Positions 24,003 to 36,800 of a DNA stretch of 64,000 bases are shown piece after piece; positions within the stretch are counted from its first letter, which is position 1, and the number at the start of each line of letters is the position of its first letter. The notes beneath the pieces are model-generated. The model searched no databases. It was not told the DNA's origin and saw nothing but the letters and a program-made list of their open reading frames with translations. The DNA is from Prinsepia uniflora (lineage: Eukaryota > Streptophyta > Magnoliopsida > Rosales > Rosaceae), in assembly GCA_032719365.1 (NCBI GenBank), contig CM064861.1, positions 80,286,863-80,350,862 of the forward strand, read 5' to 3'. The translations under genes were made by a program, and so were the position numbers.

Positions 24003-25811
24003 CATTAGAAATCATTGGAATCAAATCATAATTCAAATCCCGAAATCAAATCATTAAAAGCTTGGTCAAATCACAGTATAAATCGTAAGATCGTAAAACG
24101 TGCAAATACGTACTTATCTCGAAATCTATGCAAAATCGTAAATCATCAATATCAATTCACAAATATAGAAATCACGTACAAAAAACATATTAAAACATAT
24201 ATGCATGCATCATAAGTTCGAAAGCAAAGTCCACTCACAGGCCATTCGCATTGTAGCCTCGAAACGCGTGCACTTACGCCGTTCCCGGCCAATCCACTAT
24301 CACCGTCTTTCCCGAACTTGTCCAAATCCTATAATAAGGTCACTAACTACTTCACAATGGTCATAATAAAGCCCAGTAATTTCCTGAATTTTTAACTATT
24401 TTTAATCGAGCCCTAAAACCTTCAGATATACCAAAATATATCGAGATGATGTCTGATCGACTCGAAACTAGTGCCAAAATGTTCGTTACATCAATTACAT
24501 CAATTCACAAGTTGACAATTTCCCCAGACTAGGCTCCACGCGCCCTCAAGTGCCGCCCAAAAGGGCTGCGCGTGGGAGCCACGCACCTCAGCACTGTTCA
24601 TCGTCTTCCTCAATTTAACCGGTCTGAACCGGTTCTGAAAATCCGGTCCAATCCTAAACTGGCACTCATGGTTTTCCCTCGTTTTTCCATGATTTTCAAT
24701 TCTATTTGATCTATTAGCTTCGTCCCATCCAGCCTAATCAATTTAGCTAATTAAAACACGACTTAAAGACCTGAATACTACCTTCTCAAGTCCTCATTCG
24801 AAACCTGCCTTTTCTTCCTTGCCTCTGGCCAATACAGAACGTCTCTGGTCACTATCTCAAGCTCGATCGATTCCTAAAAACATCATGAACATTATCCCAT
24901 TAATTAATTTGATCAACAATTACTTTAACAAAAAGTACCATTTTTGAATCACACGACCTTACCTCGTCGGTTTCACTTCCACCGTCCACGGCGAGCCTCC
25001 ATTCCAAGTCTATTCAACTCCTAAACACCCCAGAAGCATCATCCAATTAGTCAGTTGTGCTCATTAGCCCTTTAATTCGAGTTCACCATTCCAACTAAAA
25101 ACAGGGGAACTCACGGTTTTTCACGCGTTCTTTTCCACCCCTCGCTGTCGTGAGCCACCGTGGCCACCAATCGTCTCAGCACAGCCTCCCTTCCAGCTTT
25201 CTTTCACACCCCACCTTCATCTGATCAGGTTTGAGAGGGTTGGGGTTCCACGATTAGCTCTGTCTCTGTTTTCTACGTTTTTCCATTCCAATTGTCCACA
25301 ACAAACCGATTCTGTTTAAAAATCAATGAGGCGATGAGTAAGGTTCTACAGCCATCCAGACCTAGCCCGGTGTTCAAAACGTGGTGGTCACCCCATCCAA
25401 AAATCGCCAAGTGTCTTGATATCACTGGGCACACATTCCAAGATAGCAAAATGACCAAAATGCCCCAAAGGACAAATTACCATTTTGCCCCTCAAGTTCC
25501 TAGGCCCGTAACTTTGTCGTCCAACCTCCAATTGATGCATGCCGCCTGTCATTGTACTCAGGGAATCGGGACCTACCTAACGGTCCTTGATATACGTGAA
25601 AATAATTTGTCGTCTGAAAAGTCAACAAATTGCCCCTTTTTTTAACCAAATTACCAAATTACCCTTAAACTTCTGAATATCATAACTTTCTCCTCGGATG
25701 TCAGAATCGGACATGCCACCTGTCTCTAAAATCGTGACGTTTTGAACTACGTCACAGTCCTTGGTCAAAGTCTGGTTAACCGTTCGAACCAAAAGTCAAC
25801 CGTTCGCCCAA
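24003..25811 (-). mobile_element. 5' LTR of older element, part 2, truncated
   Basis: Collinear with about 8375-10190 of the 3' LTR, including 'accaaaatgcccc' and 'aacttctgaa.atcataac' blocks. Homology stops at 'cgttcgccca' (25811). The last 120 bp or so, ending in TTACA, are missing, so the outer boundary of the element was lost by deletion. Confidence 0.8.
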
Positions 25812-26463
25812 AGACTTTAGAACGTTAGTGACCCTCGGATGTGATTTGGACATGTCCAGAGACTTTAGATTTCATTCAGTGTGAGATACGACACTGATTT
25901 TGAGCGTGTAGCGTGGACTGAGTGTGAGTGGAATTTTTTTTTTTAGAAATATTATGCATGCATAAAGGTTTTAAATGCTTTAGTATATGATTTGAGTTGA
26001 AATGATTTGATATTATTACTTGATGATTTGTGGGTTTAATCATTGGTTTATGATTGATTTTATGGATTGACGTGAAAATGGTGTTTTTCGCTTGAAACCC
26101 AATTGGATAATGATTTTGACTGGGATTTAGAGTCAAACATGAATTTGAAAGAAAATTTGATATTTGATGTGATTTGAAAGCCGATTTGGCATTAATTATT
26201 TGGATAAATCTGGATTTATGAAATGAATTCTAGACACCGTTTTCTGATGGTTTTGTGGAAACAGCTTGTGAAAGCCATGTTTCGGGCATAGGCCCTGTTG
26301 AAAGGTTTAGACATGATTGAAATGGTTTTAAAATGAGTTTATTGGATTCCACATATATCATCCTATGCAAATTGGATTGTCTCCTCCAGACGTCGTAGAT
26401 CCTGGAGTAGTCACGATACTCTACTTGGAAATGAGTAGCTCCGAGGAGAGGCTCAGGCTCAGG
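25812..26463 (+). mobile_element. Plus-strand LTR, continuation
   Basis: Begins abruptly at the deletion junction. It contains the donor-like GAGTGTGAGTGGAA (about 25920), an ATGCATGCATAA motif and CAGACGTCGTAGATCCT (about 26386), in the order expected for the middle of a plus-strand LTR. It is interpreted as the continuation of 6196-7212. Confidence 0.55.
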
Positions 26464-28493
26464 TATGGCGTCCCGAAAATAAAAAAATAAAAAAATAAAT
26501 TTGGAAATTTTAGAGGGAAAAGACGATTTTGCCCCTGGTTAAAGGGACCAAAAGTTGACTTTTTATTCGGGACACTTTTTGAACTCTCCATGAAGACCGT
26601 TGCATAGGTCTCGAGACGCTGAGTTCGTAGATAGGTGGCACGCGGAAATTGGAGTTCAGATGAATAATTTACGAGTCTCAAACTGTGAGGAGCAATTTGG
26701 TCATTGTGTAAAGAAAGGCAAAGTGGTAATTTGGCTAGGCATTGTCTGATTCAGCCATGTTTAGTGACTCACCCCTTTGATCTTGTCACACATGGGATGT
26801 TTAAAACTAAGGTGGGTGGCATTTGGCCTTGTTGGCCGTGTGTGTGTGTGAGATGAATAAACAACAACGTGGTATGAACAAAAAACCAGCAAAAACAGGG
26901 GATGCGTGATCAAATACCTTCCACACCACAACTTATCGTGAATTACCGAGACATTGATTTATGGAGAGAATTAGAGAGTGACAATAAAGAAGAAATTCGA
27001 GAGAAAAAGGGAGAAAAAAACTCAGTAAACCCGAAAGCTAAACCCGTTGGAATTCAAATTTTAAAAAAATTGAATTTGAATTTATAGGCCGTGATGCTTC
27101 AAACTGAGATTGGTTTGAGGCTTCCAGGACTAATTTGATCAGGAACACCTTAAGAACGAAGAAAATTTGTGTCCTTTTGGCTTAGAATGGACTTGGCGGG
27201 AATATAGGAATTCGAAGGTTGGGTTGTGTAATTGGAGGGTCCCACGAAGCTTTCTGATGAATCAATTCAAAGAAAACATATGGGGTTGAATTAACTCAAA
27301 GGATGAACAGTGTTCATCAATCCTTCGAAAGTTCAAGTTCGAATTGGATTATTTGAGGTAACGATTAATGGAATTGATTTAACAGATCCTTAATTAAGAT
27401 CCTTAAGATGCTATTACTAGGTTCCATTTTTGAAAATGAAGCCAAATTGAGAGATTTCTAATCAGGTCGAGTCGCGGGTCACATGATCCATTTTGCAGGA
27501 AACGGGTTGCAGGGACGATGAACAGTGTCAGACGCGTGGTTTTCGCGCGTAGCCGCTTGCGGCAGCGCGTAAGGGCGAGTGGGAACGATTCACGAGGATT
27601 CGTGATTCCCGAAATTTATGGAAAAATGCGCAGCTCGGAATCGAGCAGCTTGGACGGTGTATGAGTGGACATTTGTTTTATAACTGTTATGCATGCATAG
27701 TTAAATGGTTTACATGATTGATTGCATGAATTGAGTTACAATAATTGCATGATAATTCGATGTGATTACGTGTTGATTTTATGGATGATTTAATATATTT
27801 ACATGCACAATTTACGATGAAATGTTAAAACGATGTTTTGGGCTAGGCAGGGTTTAAAAATGGTGTTTTGACTTGGATTGTGAGTCTAGGATGACTTTAT
27901 GGAATATTTAATGATTTTCGGATGTGTAATTCTCGGAGAAACCGGATGTGTCATGCCCGGTAAGTCTGGATGTGTAATTCCCAGAAAGTTTGAATGCGTA
28001 ATTTCCAGAAAGCCTGGACGTGTAATTCCAAGTAAAAATCCTCAAACGTGTTTGTGTGATTGACTGTGCACTTGTGAGTAGTGCTATCAGATTACCGTGC
28101 TTGATATTTTTGAGTACTGGTGATGAGTACTATTTTTGATGGTCCTTGTGACTAGTTTGGTGATTTTTATGTGATTTGGTTTGAGGGCCAGTTGTTCATA
28201 TGTTTTTACCCTATGCATGCATGTTTTATAGCTGGAGGGGAAAAAATTCGGTTTTGAAATGTATGTTCAGACGTTGATATTTTTATCCACTCACACCTTT
28301 TATGTTTTTTATGACCCTCCAGGTCGTGGCTTGAGGATCAGGGTTGATCGAGAGGCGGAGGCATGCGTGGAAATCAGTGTGATTATCCATTGTCTGGCAA
28401 GTGCTGAGGGTGTTTTCGGTACTTCAGTTGACTTGTTAGACGGAAGTAGGACTAGGTACTATTATCAAAGTCCCGTTAGGACGGGTCCTATCA
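26464..28493 (+). mobile_element. Older solo LTR (2.0 kb), TSD TCAGG
   Basis: Starts with a decayed terminus (TATGGCGTCCCGAAAAT) and ends GGACGGGTCCTATCA. A perfect 5-bp duplication TCAGG lies at 26459-26463 and 28494-28498. Inside are 'gattttgcccctgg', AGTTGACTTTTT, a GTGTGTGTGTGTG run at about 26838, a GC-rich CGCGCGTAGCCGCTTGCGG segment, GTATGAGTGGAC (about 27660) and GTCCAC-like/CCCTCCAGG (about 28290-28322). Confidence 0.82.
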
Positions 28494-29050
28494 TCAGGAG
28501 TGTGAGATTATGATATCACCCAGACGTCGTAGATCCTAGAGAAGATATCACCACAGACGCCGTAGATCATGGGTATGTACTCAGGGATGAAACCCCGAGT
28601 TGCACGCGTAGAATTTACATCGTAACAGTTACTTGGATATGGATATCGAGGATATTGGGGATTGGTTATATTGTCATTTATTGATATTTATGTCCAGATA
28701 TTTATATTGATATTATGGTTTGAATTACTTTCATACGATTTGATTTCCATCCATGCATGTTTACAAAACGGAGGGTAAATTGTGATTTTTCTTAAATCAT
28801 ATTTTGAAAATGTTTATTTTTGTCCACTCACACTTTGATTGTTTTTATTGATTGTCCAGGCTATGGCGTAGAATCTGGGGCTGATACTGAGGATGAGGCA
28901 TAAAGAATACCGTTGCGCACCTGAATACCTTTCGGGGTAGGACATAGTACTCTTTGTACAATCATATTTGCTCTGTAATACCATTGACTAGTTGAACTTT
29001 TGTCTCGACGAATATGTATAGATACTTATCCCAAGTTGCCTTTCCAATTT
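28494..29050 (+). mobile_element. Plus-strand LTR, end part
   Basis: Resumes the host LTR after the TCAGG duplication. Repeats of CAGACGYCGTAGATC (28524, 28554) match the copy before the insertion (26387). Then follow 'acaaaacggagggtaaa', TGTCCACTCACAC and 'attgtccaggctatgg', as near the 3' side of other LTRs. The exact 3' terminus was not found. Confidence 0.55.
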
Positions 29051-30539
29051 TTTGGTTGTTCTGAGGCTTTAGCTTTTCTTTGGTGTTTGGGTTTTAGTTA
29101 TATGGCCTAATCAACCTCGTCCAATATAGTGCCAACCAAGTTCTTAAGCAAGGTCGAATTTCTCAGTTGGGGACTTGTCTTTTCTCTAGACTCGCTACGA
29201 GGTATACCTATAGTCTCCCAAGTCCCTCTGTTGAGACATGTCGCTGAGCTATTCGTGTGTTTGTTGTACAGATGTCCTTAGTTGTAGGTGTACCTAATAT
29301 AGGTCTAGCAGCTTGTGCTTTTCTCGGCCTACCATCCATTAGCATTGCTTAATTGTCCTTAGCCTAATGTGTTGATGCATTCATTGGTTTTAAAGTGGTC
29401 GTTGTGTACTTGTAGGCCTAGTGGTGGGGCGATTGTAGTTATGTCGATCCATGCAGCAGATGTGGCATGGTGCTCATTTTTTGAAACATATATCGAGTGG
29501 TCTATATAGCACCACTTAGTTTGTTTTCCTTGGCCATCTCGTTGTACCTTTTCTTTGGTACCCCTTGAGAATGGTCGGTCAAGAGTGAGTTGGTCTTATT
29601 GGTTGTGTCGTGGCACTCTGCAAATAGAGCGCATGTTAATATGTGAGGGAATCAGTATGTCGTGGCCCTCTACATGCTACGCATGTGCTGGTATGTGAGG
29701 TAGTAGACCTGCTCAGCAGAGTCATGGTTTTTTTAGTACGGTACAGTTGTCGGTCTCTAGGGATGCACTGGGAGACGCTTCGAAGTCCTTGCCTTTGGTT
29801 TTCTTCACTTTTATTTTGCGATTTTTTTTTCAAGAATTTATGCTCGTTTGCAAGGCGACTTTTGGAAAGGTGATTTTAGACAAGGGTTTTAAGGCGGTCT
29901 TAACGGTTGTGCGATTTCCGATGAACCTCTTGGCCGTGAAAAATAAGGGGTAAGTTTTTTATGTTTTTTTTTTTCAATTGAAAAATAGGACAAGGGAAGA
30001 TCTGGACATTAACTTGGTGGATGAGTGTGTTTAGATCTTTTAGGTTGTAGGTTTGGTTTCTTAGTTTTTTTTTTTTTGGGCTTATATGTCCGAGTCTAGT
30101 GGCTTGGCTGAGAGGTGAGGTTACGACTTAGAGGTTGAAGAAGTGCCTTCATAGGAGGGTTGGTCATCTTAGGTCCCTCTCCGTCAAGAGATAAGAACGA
30201 GTCAAGTATGAGAGAAGGTAATGAGGATAGGTCTCAGGAGATATGGAAATTGCTAAGAGATCTGTCCACGAAGAAGAGTCTATGCCCAATGTTGAGGCTG
30301 AAGGGACAGGGGGCGGTAATATCAGAGAAGACGCAGAGTGTCTTCTGAAAGTGCAAGTTGTCCCGGTGAGTGCACTGAAGCTGATCCATGGCCCCCAAAA
30401 GGGTGATGTGAGGATTCGTGCCATTAGGTCATGAAGAGGAGGCTGAGTGCTAAAAGCTTTGCCGCTTGTTAAAGAAAAGTTTACAGTTGACAGGCAGGTA
30501 AACTGAGAGACCAAGGCTTGATTGAAGAAACTCCATTTA
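29051..30539. other. No gene recognised; degenerate sequence
   Basis: About 1.5 kb with poly-T tracts (29825, 29967, 30067) and only short unconvincing ORFs. 'ggccta'-rich wording resembles the tandem-repeat region at 33590, so it may be the 5' flank or leader of the element encoding the next gene relic. Confidence 0.4.
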
Positions 30540-31266
30540 TAGCATTCCCGACTCTGTGACTATGTGCCTGCCAATGGAAGGCATAGTTCTGAGCTATGCG
30601 CTAGTTGACAAGGCACTGTTTCATCCCGAGTCACTGTTTGACGATGTCTGATGCTACTTCATCCATGGGTGAGGAAGATTATGAAAAAGATGGATATTGT
30701 ACTCGATCCGCTCAAGCTCAACGTCTAGATCTTCCTCTGCTCCTTCTACATGGCCTTCAGCTGGGCTTATATGGTTGAGCCGACCTATGCTCAGCTCATG
30801 TATCTCTATGAGTTTGGCCTTCAGCAACAGAGCACAGGTTGAATATACATTCAGTGAATCAAGAAGAAGAAGAATGGGGATTTCATCCACAACGTGCTAA
30901 CCTCCCGAAAATCCTTCAAGAATCGCTTGACCTTTTTTGGTTGGGGTTGGGAAAGGGGCACTAAGGAGCGGTCCTATATTGGGGAAGTTCCAGACCGAAT
31001 GAACTTAATACTCTCAGTCTTCATCAGTGTTTATCAGTCACTTAGTTTTTTGTTTGTTTTTGCTAAGTGTCATGGGTATTCTAACCATTAACTTGGCGCG
31101 CAGGTCTCTTTCCAACATGGGGGATATCTGTGAAAACCCGTGTCATGGAGGCATGGTTAGCAACCCCATATCGCCCAGGGGGATCTAGAGGATGCGCCTT
31201 ATATGTGTGAGCACGCCTCTATCCAACAAGAGGATTTTTGGGAACTCACTAGCTTTAGAGTTGGTT

Positions 31267-31345
31267 AGAACTCCAACGTTAAGCGAGGAAGGCACAGGAG
31301 AAATCCTAGGATGGGTGACCCACTGGAACGTTGCATGTGAGCTCC
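31267..31345 (+). repeat. 5S-rRNA-like domain of Cassandra LTR 1
   Basis: GAACTCC.ACGTTAAGCG, then CCTAGGATGGGTGACC and CACTGGAA...GAGCTCC follow the 3' two-thirds of plant 5S rRNA, including the internal promoter region. Not a functional rRNA gene. Confidence 0.85.
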
Positions 31346-31646
31346 AAGAAAAAAAAACCTTGTGGGCGGAGCTGGTTGGACCAGCGAGTCCAGAGGGGAC
31401 AATATCTTGTTAGAAGAGGGTCGGGTCGTGATAATTTGGTATCATAACCAAACCTCGGCCGAAATATAGTGTGCCAGTGAAGACGTTGGAGCCTAAATGG
31501 GGTGGATTATGAGGACCCGTGCATTTGAGGCATGATTAGCAATCCCACATCGCATGGGGGGATCTGGGGGATGCGTCTTATATGTGTGGGCCCGTCTTTA
31601 TCCAACATGAGCCCTTTTGGGAGATCACTAGATTTGGAGTTGGTTG

Positions 31647-31725
31647 GAACTCCAAAGTTAAGCGAGGAAGGCACTAGAGCAATCCTAGGATGAGTGACCC
31701 ACTGGGAAGTTGCATGTGAGCTCCC
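31647..31725 (+). repeat. 5S-rRNA-like domain of Cassandra LTR 2
   Basis: Same domain in the second LTR: GAACTCCAAAGTTAAGCG, CCTAGGATGAGTGACC and CTGGGAAGT are preserved. Confidence 0.85.
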
Positions 31726-33589
31726 AAAAACAAAATCCTGCAGGAAAAGCTAGTTGGACCAGCGAGTTCAGAGGGGATAATATCCTGTTGGAAGAGGGTA
31801 AAGTCGTGACAATATCAATGACTACGAAAAAAGACATTTAGCGTGTGAAGAGGAGGTTGATTGACGTACAACGCAGCTGATTATAGATTCATTTTCCATT
31901 AGTTCAGAAAGATGCTGGTCTAACCGCCTTGGACAACGGTAAGTTACTTCGTTTTGTTTGTCGGTCTCTGACTTGGTGGTCAGTCATGCAGTCTTCCATG
32001 ACCTAACATGAAACTTTTTAGGAGGTTGATAAGCTCGTGACAAAGAGCGTAGCAACATGTGGGTCCAGTGGGGCCGATCAGAGGAGGAACGTGGATGCCT
32101 CTGGTTATAAGCATAATGAGCTAGTGGTAGACGATGAGGCATCCGTTCGGTTGTCCCAGATCATGGGTATGAAAAAGAAAAAGATCAATAGGGCACTACA
32201 AGGGGCTTATACATTGATGATCGACTCGGTGTCTTATGTAAACCAAGTGGAGGTTACTCAGTCGATAAAGACTCGGTCAAAAAGTACTCGATCCACTGAT
32301 CTTTAGTTTGCTGAGACTTGCTGAGAGGCTGAGACCATTGTTGAGGATCAACCAGTACTGGTTGGTTCTGACTCTTCTCATATATCTCTTTGAACTTTTG
32401 TCTGCTTCCCTCTCATCATTGGCATGATGAAAAGATTACCCATATGCTTACTCGGCAAGGTGAGCTCTTCACCATGGAGAAATTGGAATCTTCCTTGGCC
32501 TTCTTTTGCCTTAAGAAGGAGATGACATAGCTAGTGAAAAGTGTCTACCATAGGGCATCAATGGGGTTGGACAAGCTAGCAGTCCTCCCTACCTAATTGG
32601 CCAATCAGGAGACAGAGAAGGGTTTTTTGTTGCTTTCCAATGTAAGTGACTTTTTTCTAGTGTTTTAGTCTTTCTTTTTGTGTCAACTCTAACTACTTTT
32701 TACGTGTCGACTCTCGGTGAGGTATACCTTCAATTTGGCTATGCTCAAATATGACGGGCTGAAACTGTTGGGGAGAAGCAGAGGCTGAAAGGGCAACGAG
32801 AGTTGCTGGCTCCCAAACTTTGGTAGGCCGAGGTGGCCCTCAAGGCCGACTGTGATCTGACTTGGCAGCTGAAGACCAAAAAGAAGAAAGTATTCGAGCT
32901 AACCACTAGTCAGGAGGAGCTGAAGGCTAAGTTGGTGGTTCTCAAAAGGATGTCCATCGACATTGGTCTGAGCTTAGTTTAGTGAAGGCAACTAGGGAGC
33001 TCGACCTTGCACGAGTCTAAAATGAGGCGGTGGTCGAGTTCAAAATTTGTCCTAGTTGAGGAAGCTAAAGGATTATTATGCATTCGAGCTTACAAAGGGC
33101 TTCTATAAGAACCTTTTTCTATACAAGAGTCACCTTCCGATCGTTACTCCTTGGCTCGGCCAAAATCTAACGGTCGAGGCGTTCATTTCCTACTCTAAGG
33201 ACGACAATGAGGAGGAAGAGGGGCCAGAGCCAAATCTGTTGCTAGAGCCAGAGCAAGAGCTTGAGTATGAGGAGTAAGTGGTCGATGGGAACCGGGACCA
33301 GTAGGTCGAGGAGCCAGTCTAGGATTTCAAGGAAATAAGCAGTAGTAGTCGGCCAAGTGCCATGCCTTGTAATTTTTTCTTTATTTTGCAGTCGGTCAAG
33401 TGCCAAATTTATTAATGCTCATGACCGTGCATTTGGTCGGATTAATGAAAATCTATTTTTGGAAATCTATGTTTTCCTTGCCTATTTTATTTTTCCACTT
33501 GTTTCTTGACCGATTATAATATTTTCAGCTAACTTGTAGTGGTAGGCCGAGAATAGTGCCTAGTTGGTTTGTAAACCTAACATTGAGCC

Positions 33590-33847
33590 CAAGTTTCGAG
33601 TGTAGGCCGAGCGAGAATGTACTCCTACTCAAACTTTTGAATCACACGCCTAAGGTCTGAGTATAGGCCGAGTGTGCCTGTACTCGAATGTTTGAATCAA
33701 GGCCAAGTGTTTAGTGCAGGTCGTATACGTGTATACTCTGACTCTGTAGTTTGAGTCGTATGGCCAAGGTTTGAGTGTAGGCCGAGTGTACCTGTACTCC
33801 GACTCGAATGTTTGAGTCAAGGACAAATATTGAGTGTAGGCCAAGTG
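33590..33847. repeat. Degenerate tandem repeats (GTGTAGGCCGAGTGT type)
   Basis: About four units of roughly 60 bp built from 'gagtgtaggccgagtgt', 'cctgtactcc' and 'gaatgtttgagtcaagg'. The array is cut at 33847 by a solo LTR and one more unit continues at 37052-37110. Confidence 0.75.
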
Positions 33848-36800
33848 TGTCAGGACCCGTCCCAAATCCCCTGGGATTAACGTGGGACGCACCTGATCCA
33901 GTCTAACACGAAGTGTAAAACCAGGGAAAATTCCGTCTTTAGCCCTCACCGGGGCTTCCAGAGTACGCCAGGATCGTAGGAGAGGGAGTGTGATGTCTCA
34001 TCTCTGCTACAGCCGCATCTGCTATCAACCTGAAGGGTATTAAAACATCAAAGTCGTGAGTGGACAAAATAATATTTTAATAAAACATTTTCACATAAAG
34101 ACATTTATGCCCTTCACTAAAAGCATATGCATGCATTCAAAAACCGTTTACCAAAACGTTCATAAAACAATTTGTCAAACATATTCTCAAAAACTTTCAA
34201 GGGTTCATGCCCGGTTCCCAAAAACCCTCATAACCCATAAAAACCTTTCAAGGGTTCATGCAGATCCCCATAAACCGTCATGAACTATAAATCCATTTGG
34301 GTCTCCGACTAGAAATCGCAACCTTAAAACCATAAAACAATACATGTGGGAACTCAGCCCAAAACCATTCTCAGTAAAATACTAAAACATACAATACGGG
34401 GTCTCTGCCCCAAACCACTTTCCGAATCATAAAACACAGGGTCTCCGCCCCCAATCACTTTCATAAAACCTCATATGTATCAACTTACGTATAACCCATC
34501 CGCGGCACTTCCAATAAGATGCCAACTGAGGGCACACAGCCCATAGGGAACACATCCGTGATATATGTCACGATATCATCTCTATACTAGTGTGCACACT
34601 ACTCGGGGTCTCACTCCGAGTCTTTTCCCAGGAATTCTCCATCTAGGAGGCTCAATCTCTAGATCTAGTCCGAGCTCTATCTCCGGATCTAGTCCACACA
34701 TCTCTCCGGAATTTGGTCCGGGACCACATCATAAATCATAACTCCCACTCCTGGAACGGGATCCCTATGGGGATACCCATTCTGGTAAGTGGATCGTGAC
34801 TCTCCAGGTCGACGTCAGGAGGAGACCATATAAATCATATGGAGGGTTCATATTCATTTTCAAATCTCTTTCTTTCGTTCTCAAAACACATTTCAACTGG
34901 GTCTCATACCTGATTCATCTCAACGGGATTCCTTGAATCCGATTCAAATCCATTTCGCAGACCTCGGCCTAATTCCTCAGTTCAACAGGGTCTCATACCC
35001 GAATTCTCATTTCACAAACCGAACTGGGACTCAAACCCGATTTCATAATCAACTGGGCATCTAGCCCGATAACACGACTAACTGGGCCCTAAGCCCGAAA
35101 CCATAAACCAACCTGGCCTCAAGCTCGATTTCACAACCAACGGGGCCTCAAGCCCGATATTACAGTCAAAAGGGCCTCCAGCCCGAGATTACAACCAACT
35201 GGGCCTCAAGCCCGAATTCGTAAACCAACGGGACCCTCGCCCCGATCATATAACTCAAATGGACTTTCAGTCCGATTTCTTGTCAAATCAAATGGACTCC
35301 AAGTCCGAGAGTTCATGAATCAAATGGTTCTCGTGCCCGATTTCATATTTCCAAATCCAAAACCAATTCATGAAACCCTCATTGCAAACCTAGCACGTAT
35401 AAGCATCGTATAAAACCATAAATCTCGAAATACGTAAAAATATATAAATCCTAGGCTACCACAAACAAATGTACTCATGACATCACAAAACATGTAATAA
35501 AATACTTATAAAACATTTATGCATGCATCGAATTCATAAAACAAGTCCACTCACAGACCGTCCGAAGCCGCGCCTTGATACGCGTGCCACAACGTCTTCT
35601 CGGGCCAATCGTTGCCTCCGGGATTCACGAACCTGTCCAAATCATAATATAAGGTTATTAACTACTTAAATAACCCCTCACTAAAGTCCCGTAATTTTCC
35701 GGAATTTCTAACTATTTTTAAACCTGAACCTAAACCTTCGGACAACCTGAACTATATCGAAACGATGTCTAATTAACACGAAACCAGTCCCAAAATGTTC
35801 GTTACATCGAATAGAAAATTTCATGTCTTGAACACATCCCCAGAAACCCTACCAAGCGTCGTCACGCACCCAAGGATTGGCCTACGCGTGGGCTTCACGC
35901 ATCGGCGACTGTTCAGCTTCTTCAACCTTCAGACCGGTCCAGACCGGTCAGTTCGGTTCAGGGCCTATAACTTGACCGACGTGACTGGTCCAGGCCTATA
36001 TTTTCCATATTTTTCATCCAATCTTCTCCTTTTTGATCCTAATCTTCCTATTTTGATATTTTCTATCATTTCCAAACAATAAACCTAAAAGAAAACCACT
36101 AAAACCCACGTTTTGATTTTGAACCCCACGGTCCAAGATTTTAAGAATTTTCCCAGGCTTCCTCAGCCATGAAACCCCCTTCCAAATCATCTTAGAATCA
36201 TCCTAGAAACCTAATAATCATCTCCTAATCACCCAAAATCAACCATAATGTAAAAATCAAATTAAAATGGAAAATGGGCAAACCGAGTACTTACCCTTTT
36301 CTCAGCCGTGCACGGCAGTCCGACCACCTCCATGCTGCCTTCCACAGCTTCACCAACCACCTCTAAATCTCTTGGCTCCTCAGGCATGGTCATATGGGGT
36401 GAAGTTTTGGATTTGGGGTGGAAGGGAGATCGGGTTTGGGTTTGGAAATGAAGAAAAATGATCGATGAGAAAGGAAGGTGAGATGCATGAATTGTTTGGG
36501 CTGGGCAATGGATGGGTGACACTAGTCACTCATTCATTGGGCCAGTGACAAATATCTGGGCCCCATTTAGGACAAACCCAAGCTGTCTCGAACTTCGTGC
36601 AATAGTATTTTCGAACTTCCGTGAACTGTAACTTCTCTGTCGAACGTCTGAATTCGACGTGCCGCCTGTCTATGGATTCGTATCATCCTTATCTACGTAA
36701 CGGTCCTCGGCCCTTGGCTATCGGACCGCCCGAGTCAAAATACAACTATTTGTCTCCTTTTAACCAAATTACCAAAATTCCCCTAAACTTCCAAAAATCA

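Larger units (their letters stand above)
31129..31811 (+). mobile_element. Cassandra TRIM, TSD ATATC
   Basis: Two LTRs, 31129-31433 and 31508-31811 (305 and 304 bp), flank a 74-bp internal region. The element runs TG...CA with a perfect target duplication ATATC (31124-31128, 31812-31816). Just after LTR 1 is TGGTATCATAACCA (31437-31450), close to the iMet primer site; 'aatggggtgga' before LTR 2 is the candidate polypurine tract. Both LTRs contain a 5S-rRNA-like domain (31267-31345, 31647-31725) with GTTAAGCG and CCTAGGATGRGTGACC. This is diagnostic of Cassandra, a non-coding TRIM common in Rosaceae. It split the Transposase_28-like gene. Confidence 0.93.
30540..33277 (+). pseudogene. Transposase_28-like gene relic
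   Basis: The broken frames resemble plant 'putative gypsy-type transposon' proteins (Transposase_28 type), which are element-borne and poorly understood. The blocks are IPDSVTMCLPMEG near 30545 and HPWVRKIMKKMDIVLDPLKL near 30660. Further on comes SFYMAFSWAYM, then SRKSFKNRLTFFGWGWE near 30900, matching the family's 'W..RFFFV.G..WE' block. A lysine- and leucine-rich coiled-coil-like stretch (LKTKKKKVFELTTSQEELKA) lies near 32865-32925, and an acidic tail (DDNEEEEGPEPNL) ends in a stop near 33277. Many stops and frameshifts are present, and a Cassandra element sits in the middle. The family call rests on motif memory. Confidence 0.6.

Noticed and set aside
31267..31345. Functional 5S rRNA gene
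   Set aside because: Only a diverged partial 5S-like domain, present in both LTRs of a TRIM; it is the Cassandra signature.
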